DNA of 16,149 bases, taken from positions 1 to 16,149 of the forward strand of contig CAZRGV010000133.1 in NCBI GenBank assembly GCA_964599655.1, given 5' to 3'. Position numbers and translations under genes: made by a program. Positions 14,501-16,149 of this stretch are shown piece after piece. Below the pieces are notes generated by a model, which made no database searches, was not told the origin of the DNA, and was given only the letters and a program-made list of their open reading frames with translations. This DNA is from CAZRGV01 sp964599655 (GTDB lineage: Bacteria; Planctomycetota; Planctomycetia; Isosphaerales; Isosphaeraceae). Position 1 is the stretch's first letter; every line of letters begins with the position of its first letter.

Positions 14501-14750
14501 TGAGCCATTCGGCCGGCAGGGGCAGCCTGGCCGGCTCCTCGGGCTTCGTTGTTTTCTCGGCGGCCGCCAGTTGATCGAGTTTGCGCTGAAGCTCTTCGAT
14601 CTGCTTACGGAGCTCGGCGATCTGCTTTTGGCGAGCGTCCTCGGTGGTTGCCGGCTCTTGGCCGAACGCCATCGCCGACAGACCCGCCAGCATCAAGAGC
14701 CACCCGAGGAACCCCCGAGCAACCCACATTCGAGCAATCGAAAACATCAT
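11517..14750 (-). CDS. Secreted sortilin/VPS10-like beta-propeller protein with inserted PDZ domain
   Basis: The product is 1077 residues. Start ATG 14748-14750 (a second ATG follows at once; residue 8 is also Met), with a weak GAGAGAG ribosome-binding site. Order: signal peptide or anchor (1-30, ending AMAFG); charged coiled coil (about 38-66); propeller blades carrying many Asp-box motifs: TVNGGMTF (125-132), STDGGKTW (179-186), TTDGGKTW (230-237 and 292-299), STDGGESW (472-479), SRDGGKTF (515-522), SEDFGTTW (798-805), SVDRGRSW (841-848). A PDZ domain at about 346-427 (YMGIVG, VVEGGPADKAGLKAGDIITEI) is inserted among the blades. The C-terminus has a FlgD-like beta-sandwich (about 944-1046) split by a Pro/Arg-rich loop, then an acidic tail (LFEDDDEQE). 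Relatives are annotated as sortilin-like or glycosyl-hydrolase BNR-repeat proteins; no catalytic residues are identifiable. Probably a cell-envelope peptide-binding or scaffold protein. Confidence 0.9.
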   Translation of the reverse strand: MMFSIARMWVARGFLGWLLMLAGLSAMAFGQEPATTEDARQKQIAELRKQIEELQRKLDQLAAAEKTTKPEEPARLPLPAEWLKPLEWRSIGPANMGGRIVSLAVRPEDPSTYWVATASAGLLKTVNGGMTFEHQFDHESTVSIGDVCVAPSDPKIVWVGTGENNPRNSVSYGDGVYKSTDGGKTWTNMGLKESFQIGRIVIHPKNPDIVYVGALGRLYGPSEQRGLFKTTDGGKTWEKIHYVDDKTGVIDIRMHPNDPETLLIATYQRKRDLYDTNDPEVKWGPGSGLYKTTDGGKTWNKLTKGLPTCNLGRIGIDYYQKDPNQVFIILESEKIGSGPPQAQGGNAYMGIVGDEREDKAQLAEVVEGGPADKAGLKAGDIITEIAEKPIRTYDDLIERIRGHKAGDKVMVKASRAGKPVEVEVTLVERPAAGPGRPVDPKHPFLDSLGGQRENVQGRQGDDGFQYGGVYRSTDGGESWERVNSLNPRPMYFSQVRVDPEDSQFVYVLGVSLYRSRDGGKTFRPDGGRGVHADQHALWIDPRDGRHMIVGCDGGLYETRDRMDHWDHLNHAALGQFYDVALDTRRVYNVYGGLQDNGSWGGPSRTLSQTGPINEDWFNVGGGDGFSCQVDPNDPDQVYFTGQNGALGRRHLRTGEVAFLRPRAPEGKTYRFNWNTPFLLSNHNSRIYYCAGNYVFRSLDRGSDLRVISPEITRTDRGSATAISESPRNPNVLYVGTDDGALWVTKNGGGEWTEISKNVGIAGPRYVASLDASRFEDGRVYVAFDGHRSDDDAPLAYVSEDFGTTWTSLNQGLPRGSTRVLREDLENPNLLFLGTEFAAFVSVDRGRSWASLNTNLPTVAVHEFAIHPTVGEVVAATHGRSLWILDATPLRQTTAEVLNAPSHLFRPNTYVQWHAEPNHGRTNRRFVGQNPPNGVPIYYSLAKKAEKVSLRILDIDGTVLRTLEASREPGLHRAIWDVTRLAPRPPRRNQDAGPGQGEPSNSEEEAAPPSQPRRGPARPQPVPPGTYRVVLTVDGKDLSRTVQVEPDPNGPSSGLAAEEVEDLFEDDDEQESLDRIDR
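13470..13715 (-). other. PDZ-domain coding segment inside the propeller gene
   Basis: It encodes residues about 346-427 of the sortilin-like protein. The carboxylate-binding-loop region YMGIVG, the helix GGPADKAGLKAGD, the strand IITEIAEKPI and the pattern YDDLIERIRGHKAGDKVMVKASRAGKPVEV are those of HtrA/DegP-type PDZ domains, as annotated in proteases, but no protease domain is present. Flanking Gly/Pro-rich linkers (333-345 and 428-460) mark it as an insertion. Confidence 0.85.
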
Positions 14751-14812
14751 GATCTCTCTCGATCAAAAAACGGGTCCTTGACTGGCAGCACCGCCTTTCC
14801 CAGCTTCACCAA

Positions 14813-14839
14813 ATTAACAGGCGCGAGGAACCGGATCAA
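14813..14839 (-). promoter_or_regulatory. Possible promoter of the sortilin-like gene
   Basis: On the minus strand, TTGATC (14834-14839) and GTTAAT (14813-14818) are spaced by 15 bp, each matching 4 of 6 consensus bases. The short spacer makes this weak. It would give a leader of about 55-60 nt. The rest of the divergent interval 14751-15028 shows no clear plus-strand promoter for the ABC-F gene. Confidence 0.25.
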
Positions 14840-15028
14840 ACGAATTCGTTCGCCGAACACGGAGTGTTTTTGGGTCGAGGCGCGTCGGATGACGATGTCT
14901 GAGAGTTCGTTTCACCTCGATGATCGCCCCTTGAGTTTGGTAGCCTGGCAGGTGGGCCCGACGATGGGGATCGCCTCGATTCCGTTCAGGGCGGACGGAC
15001 GCATTGTCCCACGAGATTGGGAGCAACC

Positions 15029-16149
15029 ATGGCGTTGTTGAGCCTTCGGGAGATCCGACTGGCCTTCGGGGGGCCTCGGCTGCTGGACGGGGTCGGCTTG
15101 CAGATCGAGCGAGGAGAACGGGTCTGTGTGCTGGGCCGCAACGGCGAGGGAAAGAGCACGCTGCTGAAGGTCATTCTCGGCCAAATTGAGCCGGACGAGG
15201 GGGAGATCCTCCGCCAGCAGGGCCTTCGGATCGGTCACTTGCCTCAGGAGGTCCTTCGGGGGCGAGGCGGGACGGTGTCCGAGGAAGTGACCGAGGGGCT
15301 GGTGGAGGCGGGACTTGCGGTTAACGATCACGCGCATCGGGTGGAAGCCGTTCTCTCTCGGATGGGTCTGGACGCGGAGGTGCCGTTCGAGACGCTCTCA
15401 TCGGGCATGAAGCGTCGGGTGTTGCTGGCCAGGGCGATTGTCGCCGAGCCCGACATTCTCTTACTTGACGAGCCGACCAACCATCTCGACATCGAGTCGA
15501 TCCGCTGGCTGGAAGAGTTCTTGCTCCGCAGTGGTGTCACACTGGTGTTCGTCACGCACGACCGGGTGTTGCTGGAACGGCTGGCCACTCGCATCGTGGA
15601 GCTCGACCGAGGCCGGCTGTACGACTGGGCCTGCGACTATCCGACGTTCCTCAAGCGCAAGGAGGAGGTTCTCGCGGCCGAGGAGCGTCAGAACGCGCTG
15701 TTCGACAAGAAGCTCGCGCGGGAAGAAGCCTGGATCCGGCAGGGGATCGAGGCGCGTCGCACGCGCAACGAGGGGCGGGTTCGGGCTCTCAAGGCGATGC
15801 GAGAGGCGCGTCGCCAACGTCGCGAGCAGCAAGCCACGGCGCGGTTGACGATGCCGGAGGCCGAGCGATCCGGCACGATGGTGATCGAGGCCAAGGGAGT
15901 CGGCTTCGGCTACGGCGACCGGCCGGTCATTCGCGACCTGACGACCACGATCACGCGGGGCGACAAGGTCGGAATCATCGGCCCGAACGGTTCGGGCAAG
16001 ACCACCCTTCTGCGGCTGTTGCTCGGACAGGCGTCAGCCAACGAGGGGACCATCCGGCACGGAACCAACCTCGAAATCTCATATTTCGACCAGTTGAAGG
16101 ACACGCTCGACGAGGAGAGAACGGTCCAGGACAACGTCTCGGAGGGTTA
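15029..16149 (+). CDS. uup: ABC-F family ATPase, Uup type (3' end outside window)
   Basis: The first 373 residues of a soluble protein with two ATP-binding cassettes; the gene runs off the right edge. ATG at 15029 has GGGAG at 6 nt. Cassette 1: Walker A GRNGEGKST (36-44), Q-loop LPQE (71-74), signature LSSGMKRR (123-130), Walker B ILLLDEP (143-149) followed by TNHLD, and H-switch VTHDR (175-179). The basic linker with EEAWIRQGIEARRTRNEGR (232-250) is diagnostic of Uup. Cassette 2 begins at about 285, with Walker A GPNGSGKTT (318-326) and the Uup-like TVQDNVSEG at the cut. There is no transmembrane domain. ABC-F proteins act on the ribosome; Uup has also been linked to precise transposon excision and DNA-junction handling in E. 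coli. The signature reads LSSG, not the usual LSGG. It is divergent from the sortilin-like gene and probably housekeeping. Confidence 0.93.
   Translation, partial: MALLSLREIRLAFGGPRLLDGVGLQIERGERVCVLGRNGEGKSTLLKVILGQIEPDEGEILRQQGLRIGHLPQEVLRGRGGTVSEEVTEGLVEAGLAVNDHAHRVEAVLSRMGLDAEVPFETLSSGMKRRVLLARAIVAEPDILLLDEPTNHLDIESIRWLEEFLLRSGVTLVFVTHDRVLLERLATRIVELDRGRLYDWACDYPTFLKRKEEVLAAEERQNALFDKKLAREEAWIRQGIEARRTRNEGRVRALKAMREARRQRREQQATARLTMPEAERSGTMVIEAKGVGFGYGDRPVIRDLTTTITRGDKVGIIGPNGSGKTTLLRLLLGQASANEGTIRHGTNLEISYFDQLKDTLDEERTVQDNVSEG

Noticed and set aside
14930..14960. TTGAGT at 14931 as a -35 for the ABC-F gene
   Set aside because: No -10-like hexamer occurs at 15-19 bp; the sequence there is GC-rich.
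13791..15041. Open frame of 416 codons on the plus strand
   Set aside because: Antisense to the N-terminal part of the propeller gene and overlapping the ABC-F start; no domain, and it ends just inside a well-supported gene.

Overview
The window is GC-rich, densely coded DNA that most likely comes from a planctomycete, perhaps of the Isosphaeraceae/Gemmataceae type. The case rests on gene families: a PSCyt2 (DUF1549)/PSD1 (DUF1553) protein followed by a Tat-exported DUF1501 protein, a secreted formylglycine sulfatase, a large sortilin-like beta-propeller, secreted SbsA-type Ig-like and terpene-cyclase-repeat proteins. Taxonomy is inferred; no rRNA or other marker gene is present.

Layout. 1-155: a 3'-half remnant of a tRNA (best match tRNA-Cys, minus strand) and a possible promoter. 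156-1267 (+): a secreted propeller-like protein cut by an 88-N assembly gap. 1268-1501: a strong hairpin and a possible dispersed intergenic repeat. 1502-2701 (+): secreted Ig-like protein. 2977-3975 (-): secreted QW-repeat (squalene-cyclase-like fold) protein with a CxxCH heme motif, starting at GTG. Divergent from it, 4187-7974 (+): the two-gene PSCyt2/PSD1-DUF1501 operon, closed by a strong hairpin. 8417-9913 (+): a PaaK/CapK-type adenylate-forming enzyme. Convergent to it, 9941-11356 (-): sulfatase, lying downstream of 11517-14750 (-): a 1077-residue sortilin-like propeller with an inserted PDZ domain. 15029 to the right edge (+): a Uup-type ABC-F ATPase, cut by the window end.

How the genes fit together. 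Seven of the nine proteins carry export signals, so this is mainly a cell-surface/periplasm region. The centre is the divergent set 2977-7974, in which two of the three proteins carry c-type-cytochrome-like CxxCH motifs. Nothing here is a recognised defence system, CRISPR array, complete mobile element or biosynthetic cluster. The best leads are the tRNA remnant, the heme-motif QW-repeat protein with a hairpin over its ribosome-binding site, the PDZ insertion in the propeller protein, and GC-rich hairpins without U-tracts at most gene ends.
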